Below are positions 24,861-33,846 of a stretch of 64,000 nt of DNA, one piece after another. Numbering within the stretch: the first letter of the stretch is position 1; every line of letters begins with the position of its first letter. The position numbers and the translations under genes were made by a program. Origin of the DNA: Blautia sp. Marseille-P3087 (GTDB lineage Bacteria > Bacillota > Clostridia > Lachnospirales > Lachnospiraceae); assembly GCF_900120195.1 (NCBI RefSeq), contig NZ_LT635539.1:1101257-1165256 (forward strand). The letters are read 5' to 3'. The notes beneath the pieces are model-generated. The model had not been told where the DNA came from and did no database searches. It saw nothing but the letters and a program-made list of their open reading frames with translations.

Positions 24861-25493
24861 TTATAAAGACTTTACTGTCTCTTTGATGGTCACCAGAGAT
24901 TTCTTAGGTCCTGGAACAGCACCTTTCACTAACAGTAAATTGTTTTCTGTGTCTACGCGAACGATCTCAAGGTTCTGTACTGTAACCTGTACATTTCCCA
25001 TGTGACCCGGCATGTGTTTTCCCTTGAATACTTTACTCGGATCGGAGCAAGCACCATTGGAACCAGCATGACGATGATATTTGGAGCCGTGAGCCATAGG
25101 TCCTCTGGACTGTCCATGTCTCTTGATAGCGCCCTGGAAGCCTTTACCTTTGGAGATTGCAGTTGCATCGATGTGATCGCCGTCTGCAAAGATGTCAGCC
25201 TTAATTTCCTGTCCTACAGTGTATTCTGCAGCATTTTCAAATCTGAATTCTTTAACGAATCTCTGTACTGCTACACCAGCTTTGTCAAAGTGACCTTTTT
25301 CCGGTTTGTTAACCAGTTTTTCTCTGATCTCGCCGTAGCCAACCTGAACTGCAGCGTATCCGTCGTTTTCCTCTGTCTTAACCTGAGTTACAACGCATGG
25401 ACCAGCCTGTAAAACGGTTACCGGAATTAACTGGCCATCTTCATTGAAGATCTGAGTCATTCCGACTTTAGTAGCTAAAATAGCTTTCTTCAT
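24861..25493 (-). CDS. rplC: 50S ribosomal protein L3
   Basis: 210 residues, one of the first proteins in 50S assembly. The extension reaching the peptidyl-transferase centre ([20 protein letters not shown]) and the signature [23 protein letters not shown] are present. The gap of 91 bp from rpsJ holds a short hairpin (GCCCTTTGGGC near 25555) without a full terminator. Confidence 0.98.
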   Translation of the reverse strand: MKKAILATKVGMTQIFNEDGQLIPVTVLQAGPCVVTQVKTEENDGYAAVQVGYGEIREKLVNKPEKGHFDKAGVAVQRFVKEFRFENAAEYTVGQEIKADIFADGDHIDATAISKGKGFQGAIKRHGQSRGPMAHGSKYHRHAGSNGACSDPSKVFKGKHMPGHMGNVQVTVQNLEIVRVDTENNLLLVKGAVPGPKKSLVTIKETVKSL

Positions 25494-25584
25494 TTCTTTC
25501 TTCCTCCTTATAGCGGATTACCATAAAGGCAATCATATAGTTTTTTGAAACGCCCAAAGGGCATTTAAAACGAGTTTAAAAAAA

Positions 25585-25902
25585 TTATTTGGTTTTCATC
25601 TTGATATCAATGTGAACACCTGCCGGCATTTCCAGTCTGGAAAGTGCATCAACTGTTTTCTGGGTTGGTGTCATGATATCGATGAGTCTCTTATGAGTTC
25701 TCTGTTCGAACTGTTCTCTGGAATCTTTGTATTTGTGAACAGCTCTTAAGATTGTAACAACTTCCTTCTTAGTAGGAAGCGGAACCGGTCCGCTAACAGT
25801 TGCTCCGTTCTTTTTAACAGTCTCGATGATTTTTGCTGCTGATGCATCTACTAACTGATGATCGTAAGCTTTTAAAGTGATTCTCATTACCTGATTTGCC
25901 AT
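25585..25902 (-). CDS. rpsJ: 30S ribosomal protein S10 (NusE)
   Basis: 105 residues, both a 30S head protein and the NusE partner of NusB in antitermination. The N-terminus [20 protein letters not shown] and the NusB/NusG-contacting loop region [21 protein letters not shown] are standard. First gene of the 16.8-kb cluster; preceded by GGAGGAG and by a roughly 225-nt structured leader and a strong promoter. Confidence 0.98.
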   Translation of the reverse strand: MANQVMRITLKAYDHQLVDASAAKIIETVKKNGATVSGPVPLPTKKEVVTILRAVHKYKDSREQFEQRTHKRLIDIMTPTQKTVDALSRLEMPAGVHIDIKMKTK

Positions 25903-26127
25903 AAAAAAAGTCTCCTCCTATTCGTACTCAATTATGCAGTACGACAAGCGGCGACTGTACACATCTCCGTGTGTGTCTTTCGACTTCTTTACACACGTCC
26001 ATCCCGTAGATGGTTTCTGAACTTGTACAGTGACTTGTCGTCAGTTTCCTAACTTGACATTCGCTCCACGGAAAACCCGTCATTTTCTGACGGCAACCTC
26101 ACGCTTCATAGCTATCATGTCACAGCA
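25903..26127 (-). promoter_or_regulatory. Structured S10-operon leader
   Basis: From the predicted start near 26127 to rpsJ there is no gene. In transcript order I see CCGTCA/TGACGG, GTTTTCC/GGAAAC, then a long-range stem ACGACAAG...CTGTAC with GTACAG...CTTGTCGT. That stem encloses CCATC/GATGG and GTGTGT/ACACAC. The last stem closes about 40 nt before the rpsJ start codon. Autoregulation, for example by L4, is likely by analogy but not shown. Confidence 0.6.
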
Positions 26128-26133
26128 AGGATT

Positions 26134-26162
26134 ATTATACACAAGACATATCACTTATGCAA
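26134..26162 (-). promoter_or_regulatory. S10-operon promoter (TTGCAT-17-TATAAT)
   Basis: TTGCAT (26157-26162) and a consensus TATAAT (26134-26139) are exactly 17 bp apart on the minus strand. It is the only strong promoter found for the 30-gene ribosomal cluster before the one at 12468. Confidence 0.85.
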
Positions 26163-26204
26163 GCCCTTTTTTTATTTTATTTTGTATTTTTATAAATACA
26201 ATTT

Positions 26205-26235
26205 AAGCGGTGTAAGATATCGTCTCACACCGCTT
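26205..26235 (-). terminator. Hairpin terminator upstream of the S10 promoter
   Basis: AAGCGGTGT (26205-26213) and ACACCGCTT (26227-26235) form a perfect 9-bp stem, 22 nt past the stop of the membrane-protein gene. The T-run after it on the minus strand is imperfect (AAATTGTATTT), so efficiency is uncertain. Confidence 0.65.
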
Positions 26236-26257
26236 TCTTCTATATTATATAGTAGCT

Positions 26258-27334
26258 TTATTCTTCTTCCTCTTCTGCATTGCCGCCAATAATATCAGAG
26301 TAATCAAATAATGTAACCTTTGTAATGGAGTCTCTGACTACATCCGGCGCATCACCTTCTTTTCTGGCTCTGTTGGCAAACTGGGAAGCTGTTCTTCGTG
26401 GAATAGCAAGTTTTTTGATTTCAACAGGCTGTTCCTCTTCGATTTCTTCCTCTGGAAATTCTTCTTCTGAAACACTTGGTTCTGCAGGTTCTCCTAATAT
26501 TTTAGAATAACTTTCAGATACTTCTGTTTCTTCTTCAGCTGTTGCTGCTGCAATTTCCTTTTTAAGAAGCTCATGCGCTTCGCTTGTTGCAACCTGTACA
26601 TTTCCTACCGGCTGAACAGTTTCTTCTGGTTCGTCATCAAGATCATCTTCATCAATCTCATCTACAAAGCCACCGGTACGGATTTTCTTCTTTTTCTTTT
26701 CTTCTTTTTTGGATTTCTTTTTCTTTTCTTTTGTATCCTGCAGAAGTTCTTTATCTTCCTGTTTCATACGTTTCGCACGGGCTTTTTCTTCAGCTTTCAG
26801 CTCGCGGGCTGATTTCACATGTCGTGTATCCCCCTGAAGATCTTCATATTCATCATCTTCCGGATCTTTTTTCCAGAGCTCTGCGATAACATATAATATA
26901 ATAAGAAAGAGAATCACAAGTCCAAGAACGATCAGTCCCTCAACGCTCTCCGTTGCCACCAGCAGATATCCAACTAAAGGGATCGTGATCACAATCTTCG
27001 GCACCCAGTTCTTAACGGAAACCGTAATGCTCTCCTGTGCAGAAGTTGTTGTATCAATCACGGTACCTGTATTATTTTCTCTGTTTACGCTTACAAGATT
27101 GTATTTGTATGTTTTGCCGTCTTCCTGCACAAGGATTGGAGAACCGGCGGTCACTTCCTCGGTTCTTACCGGAATCGCATACGTTACAGATCCAAGCGGC
27201 AGGTTTGTCGCCTTATCTGTCGAATCCATGATCACGGTACGCACTCCAAAGAATGGCGGAAGAGCCATTCCAAGGATACATACGATCGTACATATAACTG
27301 CAAAGTGTACAATAAACTTCAAAAATTTTGACAT
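26258..27334 (-). CDS. Membrane protein with signal-peptidase-like extracytoplasmic domain
   Basis: 358 residues from the ATG preceded by GAGGAG; a longer reading adds 13. A first membrane segment (about 5-30, KFIVHFAVICTIVCILGMAL) is followed by an outside domain (GSVTYAIPVRTEEVTAGSPI, then YNLVSVNRENNTGTVID) that resembles the beta-domain of type I signal peptidases without a visible Ser-Lys pair. Two more membrane segments lie at about 120-165, then a long charged cytoplasmic tail with a lysine block (KKKSKKEEKKKKK) and acidic stretches. I do not recognise a function. Placed alone between two terminators. Confidence 0.75.
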   Translation of the reverse strand: MSKFLKFIVHFAVICTIVCILGMALPPFFGVRTVIMDSTDKATNLPLGSVTYAIPVRTEEVTAGSPILVQEDGKTYKYNLVSVNRENNTGTVIDTTTSAQESITVSVKNWVPKIVITIPLVGYLLVATESVEGLIVLGLVILFLIILYVIAELWKKDPEDDEYEDLQGDTRHVKSARELKAEEKARAKRMKQEDKELLQDTKEKKKKSKKEEKKKKKIRTGGFVDEIDEDDLDDEPEETVQPVGNVQVATSEAHELLKKEIAAATAEEETEVSESYSKILGEPAEPSVSEEEFPEEEIEEEQPVEIKKLAIPRRTASQFANRARKEGDAPDVVRDSITKVTLFDYSDIIGGNAEEEEE

Positions 27335-27365
27335 TGGTATCTCCTCGCTTTGGTTCACCTTTATG

Positions 27366-27405
27366 AAAAGCATTGCACAGGAATTGGTCTCCTTCCGGCA
27401 ATGCT
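27366..27405 (-). terminator. Terminator after the crh-like gene
   Basis: Minus-strand GAGCATTGC...GCAATGCTTTTC, a clean stem with T residues, 21 nt after the HPr-like stop. It separates the tcdA-murB-rapZ-whiA-crh operon from the membrane-protein gene. Confidence 0.75.
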
Positions 27406-27425
27406 CTTTATCTGTGATTCGATAA

Positions 27426-27680
27426 TTACTGATTACTTAAATAATTTTCGATGCTTTCCATTGCCGCTTCTTCATCTTCCCCATTTGCAGAAAGCATAAT
27501 TTCTTCTCCGGCATCCAGTCCTAAAGTCATCATCCCCATAATGCTCTTAGCGTTGACCTTTTTTCTGCCAATCTCAACATAAATCTCACTGTTGAACTGA
27601 CTCGCTACCTGTACAAGCTGAGCAACCGGACGAGCTTCCAGTCCTGTCGATAAATGAATTGTGATCGGTTTTTTAATCAT
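27426..27680 (-). CDS. Crh-like HPr protein (active-site His15 replaced by Glu)
   Basis: 84 residues, HPr fold. At the place of the phosphorylated His15 the sequence reads GLEARPVA, so it cannot accept phosphate from PTS Enzyme I. The regulatory Ser46 region is intact (NAKSIMGMM, Ser46 exactly). This is the pattern of Crh of Bacillus, which has Gln15 and works only in CcpA-type catabolite control after HPr kinase acts on Ser46. In Bacillus crh also lies directly after whiA, as here. The start overlaps the whiA stop by 4 nt. Likely role: carbon or cell-wall signalling, not sugar transport. Confidence 0.88.
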   Translation of the reverse strand: MIKKPITIHLSTGLEARPVAQLVQVASQFNSEIYVEIGRKKVNAKSIMGMMTLGLDAGEEIMLSANGEDEEAAMESIENYLSNQ

Positions 27681-28624
27681 AATACTTCCTCCTCGTTTGT
27701 CCGCAGTTCTTCCGCTATCTCACTGAGTTTGCGAAGCCGGTGATTCACGCCTGACTTTCCGACCTGTGGACTTAACATCATTCCTAATTCTTTTAGTGTA
27801 GCTTCCGGATACTGTAATCTCAGCTCTGCAATTTCCGTAAGGCCTTCATTTAAATTATGAAGCCCTGTTTTTTCTTTGATCAGTCTGATATCTTCGATCT
27901 GTTTGACTGCCGCACTAACTGTTTTATTGATATTTGCTGTTTCACAGTTTACTTTCCGGTTGACAGAATTACGCATTTCCTTAAGAATACGAATATTCTC
28001 AAGATTCATTAATGCAACATTTGCTTCCATGATTGCCAGCATATCCACGATCTGTGCGCCTTCCTTCACATAGACCACATATGACTTCTTGCGCAGCACG
28101 ATCTTTGCATCAATCTGAAATGTATGGATGATATCCCGTAAGTTCTCTGCCTTAACTTCATCCTGACATACAATTTCAAAATGATAGCCTTTCTCTGGGT
28201 CACTGATCGAACCGGATGCCAGAAAGGCACCCCGTACGAATGCACGTTTACAGCAATTCTGCTGCGTGATCAGTCCATTCTCCAGAAACAAAGTTCCCCT
28301 GTCAGCCTCATTCACCGAAAGTTTCGTCCCCTGAAGTACATTCTGTACCTGTAAAAGATCTGTAATCTCTACATGATATACATTTCCTTTTTTGAGCATA
28401 CTGCTCTCGCGAATGGCTATTTCTGTATCTATATTAAATGTTTTTTGCAATAAAGTAAAGTACTTTCTCACCACGGCATTATTTTCTGTCTGAAATCGCA
28501 GACTTCCATCTTTCGTAATGCGGCCGCACGCACTGAGAAGTGCTGCTGTTTCCGCAATCCGGCAATGTCTCGCCGTACTTGTCTGTCTGGAAAGTTCTTC
28601 TTTCACCATCCCTGAAAAAGACAA
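27677..28624 (-). CDS. whiA: DNA-binding protein WhiA
   Basis: 315 residues. The N-terminal LAGLIDADG-like domain (about 1-215) is catalytically inactive in the family, and the C-terminal helix-turn-helix is at about 225-310 (LRLQYPEATLKELGMMLSPQ, SGVNHRLRKL). WhiA influences cell division and chromosome segregation in Firmicutes. It follows rapZ by 24 bp; yvcK, found between them in Bacillus, is absent here. Confidence 0.96.
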   Translation of the reverse strand: MSFSGMVKEELSRQTSTARHCRIAETAALLSACGRITKDGSLRFQTENNAVVRKYFTLLQKTFNIDTEIAIRESSMLKKGNVYHVEITDLLQVQNVLQGTKLSVNEADRGTLFLENGLITQQNCCKRAFVRGAFLASGSISDPEKGYHFEIVCQDEVKAENLRDIIHTFQIDAKIVLRKKSYVVYVKEGAQIVDMLAIMEANVALMNLENIRILKEMRNSVNRKVNCETANINKTVSAAVKQIEDIRLIKEKTGLHNLNEGLTEIAELRLQYPEATLKELGMMLSPQVGKSGVNHRLRKLSEIAEELRTNEEEVL

Positions 28625-28648
28625 TTTCCATTCTCCTTTTGCGCTGCT

Positions 28649-29527
28649 TTATTTTTTCAGCAGAGCATCCTTTCCTATATCACGATGCTCCAGCCTGATT
28701 CCGTATTCTCTTGTTTCGATCAGCTTGTCATACAAAACCCGCGCCAGTGTTACAGAACGGTGTTTGCCCCCCGTACATCCGATTGCGATGACAAGACTTG
28801 TCTTGCCTTCTTTTGCATAATTCGGAATCAGGAATTTTATCATATCGTCAAGCTTTGCTGCAAACTGCCTTGCAATTTCATTATCCATTACATAATTGAA
28901 CACGCCTTCATCCTGTCCCGTCAGCGGCCGAAGTTCGTCCACATAATATGGATTCGGCAGAAAGCGTACATCGAAGACAAGATCCGCATCTTCCGGTATG
29001 CCGTATTTAAATCCAAAGGACAAAACTGAGATCATCATATTGCTGAACTTACCATTCTCTACAAAAATATTGTTCAGCTCTTTTTTGAGCTCCCTTGTCA
29101 GAAGATGTGTTGTATCAATAATATAATCTGCTCTTTTTCTTAAGAATTCTGTTTTCTGGCGTTCCAGCCTTATACCGTCATCCACTCTTCCGGTAAGTGC
29201 AAGTGGATGGCTGCGTCTGGACTCTTTATAACGCTTCACAAGAACTTTGTCTTCTGCATCCAGAAAAAGGATTTCGAAAGTATTTCCTTCTGCTTTAAGT
29301 TTATCAAGCACCACTTCAAGTTCTTCCAGTGCCTTGCCGCTTCGTGCGTCAATTCCAATGGCTGCATTCTGCACATCTTCTTCCTGCGAACCGCTCATCA
29401 GCGAAACGAATTTCCCAACCAGTGCGATTGGAAGATTATCCACGCAGAAATAACGGGCATCTTCCAACATTTTCAGCGCCGTTGATTTACCTGCTCCGGA
29501 AAGTCCGGTCACTATTACAAGTCGCAT
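28649..29527 (-). CDS. rapZ: RNase adapter RapZ / nucleotide-binding YvcJ
   Basis: 292 residues. The N-terminal P-loop GLSGAGKSTALKML (residues 8-15 core) and the C-terminal domain with IAIGCTGGKHRSVTLARVL are typical. In E. coli RapZ guides RNase E to GlmZ, and in Bacillus YvcJ hydrolyses GTP; which role applies in clostridia is not settled. Three bases separate it from murB, so it is in the same operon. Confidence 0.96.
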   Translation of the reverse strand: MRLVIVTGLSGAGKSTALKMLEDARYFCVDNLPIALVGKFVSLMSGSQEEDVQNAAIGIDARSGKALEELEVVLDKLKAEGNTFEILFLDAEDKVLVKRYKESRRSHPLALTGRVDDGIRLERQKTEFLRKRADYIIDTTHLLTRELKKELNNIFVENGKFSNMMISVLSFGFKYGIPEDADLVFDVRFLPNPYYVDELRPLTGQDEGVFNYVMDNEIARQFAAKLDDMIKFLIPNYAKEGKTSLVIAIGCTGGKHRSVTLARVLYDKLIETREYGIRLEHRDIGKDALLKK

Positions 29528-29530
29528 ATC

Positions 29531-30451
29531 TTATCTCCCGTCAAATTCGCCTAGAAATTTTACCTCCGGTTCAAGTTTTACGCCAAATTTCTCGTATACT
29601 ATATCCGTCACATTTTTCATAAGCGTCACCACATCTTCCGCGGTTGCACCTCCGGCATTGATCACGAAACCGCAGTGCTTTTCAGACACCTGCGCACCGC
29701 CGACACGATAGCCGCGAAGATCACTGTCCATGATCAGTTTTCCGGCAAAGTAACCTTCCGGACGCTTAAATGTACTTCCTGCACTCGGATACTCTAGCGG
29801 CTGTTTCTTAATTCGCTGCGCGCTTAACTTTCTGCCAAGTGCGGTAATTTCTTCAATATTTCCTTCCTTAAGTGAAATTACTGCTTCCAGTACAATATAC
29901 CCGGCAGTCTTTATGATACTGGTCCGATATCCAAGTTCCAGCTTATCTGCCGGTATCGTAAGAATCTCACCATCCTGATTCATCACAGTAACTTCTTTAA
30001 GGACATCTTTCATTTCACCACCATAGGCACCGGCGTTCATGGTCACAGCTCCGCCAAGCGTTCCCGGAATTCCTCCCGCAAACTCAAAACCGGTCAGAGA
30101 TGACTTCCTTGCAGTTGCAGCAATTGTAGAAAGAAGTGAACCTGCCGCCGCCCGTATCTCTGTACCCTTCACTGTGATTTCTCCCAGATTACGGTCAAGC
30201 TGAATGATCACGCCACGATAGCCATGATCACTGACCAGCAGGTTGCTGCCGTTTCCAAGAATAAAATACGGGAGCTCTGCCTGACGGCACTGCCTGATCA
30301 CCCATGCGATCTGCTCATAGGATTCCGGCATCACAAACACTTCTGCCGGTCCGCCGATCCGAAATGTCGTGTGATCACACATCGGTTCTTCAAAGCGAAC
30401 ACACTCGTCTCCGAGCTGTTGACAAAATCTCTGTTTTATTTTTTCATTCAC
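29531..30451 (-). CDS. murB: UDP-N-acetylenolpyruvoylglucosamine reductase
   Basis: 306 residues, type II MurB. It uses FAD and NADPH to reduce enolpyruvyl-UDP-GlcNAc to UDP-MurNAc. The FAD-binding part reads FILGNGSNLLVSDHGYRG; the catalytic serine is in YPSAGSTFKRPEG and the glutamate in KLEPEVKFLG. The start overlaps the tcdA stop by 4 nt. Cell-wall synthesis gene within the rapZ-whiA operon. Confidence 0.97.
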   Translation of the reverse strand: MNEKIKQRFCQQLGDECVRFEEPMCDHTTFRIGGPAEVFVMPESYEQIAWVIRQCRQAELPYFILGNGSNLLVSDHGYRGVIIQLDRNLGEITVKGTEIRAAAGSLLSTIAATARKSSLTGFEFAGGIPGTLGGAVTMNAGAYGGEMKDVLKEVTVMNQDGEILTIPADKLELGYRTSIIKTAGYIVLEAVISLKEGNIEEITALGRKLSAQRIKKQPLEYPSAGSTFKRPEGYFAGKLIMDSDLRGYRVGGAQVSEKHCGFVINAGGATAEDVVTLMKNVTDIVYEKFGVKLEPEVKFLGEFDGR

Positions 30452-31194
30452 AAATTGTGTCCTCTATCTTTCTTTTTTATTTTTTCCGTAAGAAGATCTT
30501 TCACCACTTCACTGGCAATCAACATGCCCGCCACACCCGGAATAAAAGAAATACTTCCCGGCTGTATATGCTCATGGTTTTCTTTCTGCCTTCCGATGCG
30601 CCGCTCCCTGTATGCCTTTTCTCTGGAACACAGCACCTTAACCTTACGGATATTTTTTTTGCGAAGTTCTGCACGAATAGCTTTTGCCAGAGGATCGTTA
30701 CTGACTCTGGAAATATCTGCTATCTCAAGTCGTGCAGGGTTGATTTTATTATCTGTTGCAAGACAGGAGATCACCGGGACTTGGCAGTTTCCCGCCCGCT
30801 CTATCAAGAGCACTTTGGATGCCGATACATCCATGGCATCCACAATATAGTCAAAGGACTGCAGGTCAAACATTCCTGCAGTTTCTTCATTATAATATGT
30901 TTCATATGTGTGAACAAGAATATTCTCATCAATATCCCTGATATGTTCCTTGGCTGTCTGGACTTTCTTGCGTCCTACGGTAGACTGTCCCGCATATAGC
31001 TGTCTGTTGATATCAGACTGTACGATATCTTTATGGTCTACCAGTGTAAGGCTGCCTACTCCACAGCGTGCCAGAGCTTCCACTACATAAGAACCCGCAC
31101 CGCCAATTCCAAAAACTGCAATTTTTGCGCTGCCAAGGCGGTTCACAGCTCTGGTTCCCATCAGAATCTCCATGCGAGAAAATGCATCATACAT
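30448..31194 (-). CDS. tcdA: tRNA threonylcarbamoyladenosine dehydratase (ThiF/MoeB-like)
   Basis: 248 residues of the E1-like ThiF/MoeB superfamily: ATP-binding GIGGAGSYVVEALARCGVG, DHKDIVQSDINRQL and the adenylation-domain DYIVDAMDVSASK. TcdA cyclises t6A37 of tRNA to ct6A. The ATG chosen has GGAGG 7 nt upstream; the longer reading begins with TTG. First gene of tcdA-murB-rapZ-whiA-crh. The alternative, a generic sulfur-carrier adenylyltransferase, is less likely from the overall match. Confidence 0.9.
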   Translation of the reverse strand: MYDAFSRMEILMGTRAVNRLGSAKIAVFGIGGAGSYVVEALARCGVGSLTLVDHKDIVQSDINRQLYAGQSTVGRKKVQTAKEHIRDIDENILVHTYETYYNEETAGMFDLQSFDYIVDAMDVSASKVLLIERAGNCQVPVISCLATDNKINPARLEIADISRVSNDPLAKAIRAELRKKNIRKVKVLCSREKAYRERRIGRQKENHEHIQPGSISFIPGVAGMLIASEVVKDLLTEKIKKKDRGHNL

Positions 31195-31309
31195 GTGCAA
31201 ACCTCCCTATGACTTTCATATTATTTAAACTTTCTCTATCCCCACTCCGTTTAATTATACTATTCACGCAATCGAATGTACAGTTTTTCATATTTTTTTT
31301 AGAATTTGC

Positions 31310-31336
31310 GTATGATTTTCTGCAATTTCCATATAA
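31310..31336 (+). promoter_or_regulatory. Candidate sigma-G promoter of the spoVA operon
   Basis: GTATG (31310-31314) and CATATAA (31330-31336) 15 bp apart roughly fit the forespore sigma-G pattern (GHATR, CATnHTA, one mismatch), 50 bp before spoVAB. spoVA operons are sigma-G dependent in Bacillus. An overlapping TATAAT has no good -35. Confidence 0.4.
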
Positions 31337-31385
31337 TATCCATCAATTCCCTCTGAAATAACATCTTGCCGAAAGGGGTGCGGTT

Positions 31386-31802
31386 ATGTGGCAGCAGATT
31401 TTTCTGATTTTCGCGGGCTTAAGTTCCGGTATCATCATTGCCGGTGGTGTCGTCGGTCTGATGATCGGTCTTTCTATCGTTCCACGCTACGCCGGAATCA
31501 CGCACACCGCGGATCACATGCTGTTATACGAAGACCTGACCTTCCTCGGAGTTGCGCTCGGAAATCTTTTCTGTCTGTTTAAGCCTTCCCTTCCACTGGG
31601 GAATCTTTTTCTTATCTTATATGGTGTCTTTTCCGGTATTTTCCTGGGAAGCTGGATTCTTGCCCTTGCGGAAGTTGCCGATGTCTTCCCCGTTTTCTGC
31701 CGGAGGATTCACCTCACCCGCGGGCTTCCCGTCATTATCATTGCCATTGCCGCCGGAAAATTTACAGGATGCTTCCTTTTTTACTTTCTCAGATGGCAAT
31801 AA
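31386..31802 (+). CDS. spoVAB: Stage V sporulation protein AB
   Basis: 138 residues, four or five membrane helices, matching SpoVAB by GLSSGIIIAGGVVGLMIGLSI near the start, the WILALAEVADVFPVFCRRI segment and the small final helix. SpoVA proteins import dipicolinic acid into the forespore and release it on germination. The start follows AAAGGGG. Here it is the first gene of the set, followed by a 104-bp gap and spoVAC. Confidence 0.9.
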   Translation: MWQQIFLIFAGLSSGIIIAGGVVGLMIGLSIVPRYAGITHTADHMLLYEDLTFLGVALGNLFCLFKPSLPLGNLFLILYGVFSGIFLGSWILALAEVADVFPVFCRRIHLTRGLPVIIIAIAAGKFTGCFLFYFLRWQ

Positions 31803-31906
31803 GCCTTCTCATTATATGCATAAAACACAAAAAAGTCAAAAGAAATCCTGTCTTTTCTCAAATATTTTCATATATCCCAAAAATTTATCAGGAAAGGAAT
31901 GATTTT

Positions 31907-32389
31907 ATGAAACAACATGCAAACGGAAACAAAACCTATAAAGAAAATCAAAAAAATTACGTAAAATATGTAAACAGCATCACTCCCACACACAGTCTGC
32001 CTCTCAACATGATAAAAGCATTTCTGACCGGAGGACTGATCTGTGCGTTCGGGCAGCTTATTCTCAATACCGCCATGACAATCGGCGCAGACCGCGAAAC
32101 CGCCGGCAACTGGTGCTCTTTACTCCTGATCCTGATCAGTGTCATCTTAACAGGATTAAATCTTTATTCCAAAATCGGCAAATTTGGGGGTGCCGGAGGA
32201 CTTGTTCCCATTACCGGTTTCGCCAACTCTGTTGCTGCTTCCGCAATCGAATACCGTGCAGAAGGACAGGTCTTCGGCATCGGCTGTAAAATCTTTACGA
32301 TTGCCGGTCCTGTCATTCTATATGGAATCTTAAGTTCCTGGATCCTCGGAGTCATCTATTTTATTTTTCAACTTGTGGAGGTGATGTAA
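31907..32389 (+). CDS. spoVAC: Stage V sporulation protein AC
   Basis: 160 residues with about five membrane helices (KAFLTGGLICAFGQLILN, GGLVPITGFANSVAASAIEY, ILSSWILGVIYFIFQLVEVM). SpoVAC is thought to be the mechanosensitive channel part of the dipicolinate system in the spore inner membrane. The start has GGAAAGGAA upstream; the earlier in-frame stretch from 31769 lacks a ribosome site. Its stop and the spoVAD start share one base. Confidence 0.95.
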   Translation: MKQHANGNKTYKENQKNYVKYVNSITPTHSLPLNMIKAFLTGGLICAFGQLILNTAMTIGADRETAGNWCSLLLILISVILTGLNLYSKIGKFGGAGGLVPITGFANSVAASAIEYRAEGQVFGIGCKIFTIAGPVILYGILSSWILGVIYFIFQLVEVM

Positions 32390-33480
32390 TGTCTGTCGGA
32401 AAGCAAACAGGAAAAGCAAGTATTTCTTTTACCGATCCGGTCTATATTCAGAGTACAGCCTCTGTCGTCGGGCCAAAAGAAGGAGACGGTCCGCTAAAAG
32501 AATATTTTGATATGATCTGTGAAGATTCCATGTTCGGCGAAAAGACATGGGAAAGCGCAGAAAGCACCATGCAAAAAGAAGCCGCCACACTCGCAATCGG
32601 GAAAGCCGGGCTTACACCCCACGATATACGCATGGTATTTGCAGGTGATCTTCTCGCCCAGACAATTGCCTCCTCTTTCGGCATTGCAGAAATGGGCATC
32701 CCATTCTACGGGCTGTACGGTGCCTGTTCAACCATGGGTGAATCCTTATCCCTCGGTGCGATTGCTGTATCTGCCGGATACGGAGCGCATATCCTGTGCG
32801 CTACTTCCAGCCACTTCGCAACTGCCGAAAAAGAATTCCGTTTTCCTCTCGGTTACGGTTCCCAGCGTCCGCTTTCTGCCACCTGGACCGTGACCGGAAG
32901 CGGTGCCTGTGTCATCGGCGCAAAAGTCCCCTCTGCCAGTTCTTTCCCCGGAGCATCACCTCTTGTTCATGCAAACGGCTGTGCCGCTATCACCGGCATC
33001 ACAACCGGAAAGGTGATTGATTTCGGTTTTCGCGATTCGCTCAACATGGGAGGCTGCATGGCGCCTGCGGCATGTGATACCATTTTTCGAAATCTCGAAG
33101 ATTTTTCACGTTCCCCTGAAGACTACGATGCTATCATCACCGGTGACCTCGGCATGATCGGTCAGCACATTCTTCTTGATCTCCTTGCCGAAAAGGGAAC
33201 AGATATCTCATCCGTACATCAGGACTGTGGCCTTCTGATCTATGACAATCAGGTACAGGATACTCATTCCGGAGGAAGCGGCTGTGGATGTGCAGCATCT
33301 GTTCTCACCGCATGGCTTCTGCCACGTATCGCCAGCGGAGAACTGAAACGGGTTTTATTTGTCCCGACCGGTGCCATGCTCTCAAAAGTAAGTTTTAATG
33401 AGGGTGCCCCTGTCTCCGGCATTGCGCACGGAATTATCCTCGAACACATTCCCACTCCATGCAAAGGAGGTAAAAGCTGA
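32389..33480 (+). CDS. spoVAD: Stage V sporulation protein AD
   Basis: 363 residues with a thiolase-like fold (GIPFYGLYGACSTMGESLSL; ITGDLGMIGQHILLDLLAEKG; HSGGSGCGCAASVL). SpoVAD is a soluble dipicolinic-acid-binding protein bound to the SpoVA membrane complex. Coupled by one-base overlaps to spoVAC and spoVAE, as expected for a stoichiometric complex. Confidence 0.96.
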   Translation: MSVGKQTGKASISFTDPVYIQSTASVVGPKEGDGPLKEYFDMICEDSMFGEKTWESAESTMQKEAATLAIGKAGLTPHDIRMVFAGDLLAQTIASSFGIAEMGIPFYGLYGACSTMGESLSLGAIAVSAGYGAHILCATSSHFATAEKEFRFPLGYGSQRPLSATWTVTGSGACVIGAKVPSASSFPGASPLVHANGCAAITGITTGKVIDFGFRDSLNMGGCMAPAACDTIFRNLEDFSRSPEDYDAIITGDLGMIGQHILLDLLAEKGTDISSVHQDCGLLIYDNQVQDTHSGGSGCGCAASVLTAWLLPRIASGELKRVLFVPTGAMLSKVSFNEGAPVSGIAHGIILEHIPTPCKGGKS

Positions 33481-33836
33481 TGGACTATTTTAATGCATTC
33501 TGGACCGGTGGTCTCATCTGTGCCCTTGTTCAGATTCTTCTGGATAAAACAAAACTGCTGCCCGGCCGCGTCATGGTTCTTCTCGTATGCAGTGGTGCCC
33601 TTTTAAGTTTTCTCGGGTTCTATCAGCCATTTGCAGATTTTGCCGGCGCCGGCGCCACGGTTCCGCTGCTCGGATTCGGACATACTTTATGGAAAGGTAT
33701 GGCAAAAGCAATCTCCGAAGATGGATTTCTCGGACTGTTCACCGGTGGTTTTACTGCCTGCGCCCTCGGTGTCTCCGCAGCCCTGATCTTTTCATATTTA
33801 TCCAGTATGATTTTCCGCCCACAGATGAAAGAATGA
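33480..33836 (+). CDS. spoVAE: Stage V sporulation protein AE (AEb type)
   Basis: 118 residues, three or four membrane helices, similar to SpoVAC as the family is (FNAFWTGGLICALVQILLD, AGATVPLLGFGHTLWKGMAK, GLFTGGFTACALGVSAALIF). With AC and AD it forms the core that nearly all SpoVA systems keep. Start overlaps the spoVAD stop by one base (TGATG). Confidence 0.95.
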   Translation: MDYFNAFWTGGLICALVQILLDKTKLLPGRVMVLLVCSGALLSFLGFYQPFADFAGAGATVPLLGFGHTLWKGMAKAISEDGFLGLFTGGFTACALGVSAALIFSYLSSMIFRPQMKE

Positions 33837-33846
33837 GGTGAATTTC

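Noticed and set aside
26258..27334. Calling the membrane protein a signal peptidase
   Set aside because: The beta-domain looks similar, but no catalytic Ser-Lys pair could be identified.
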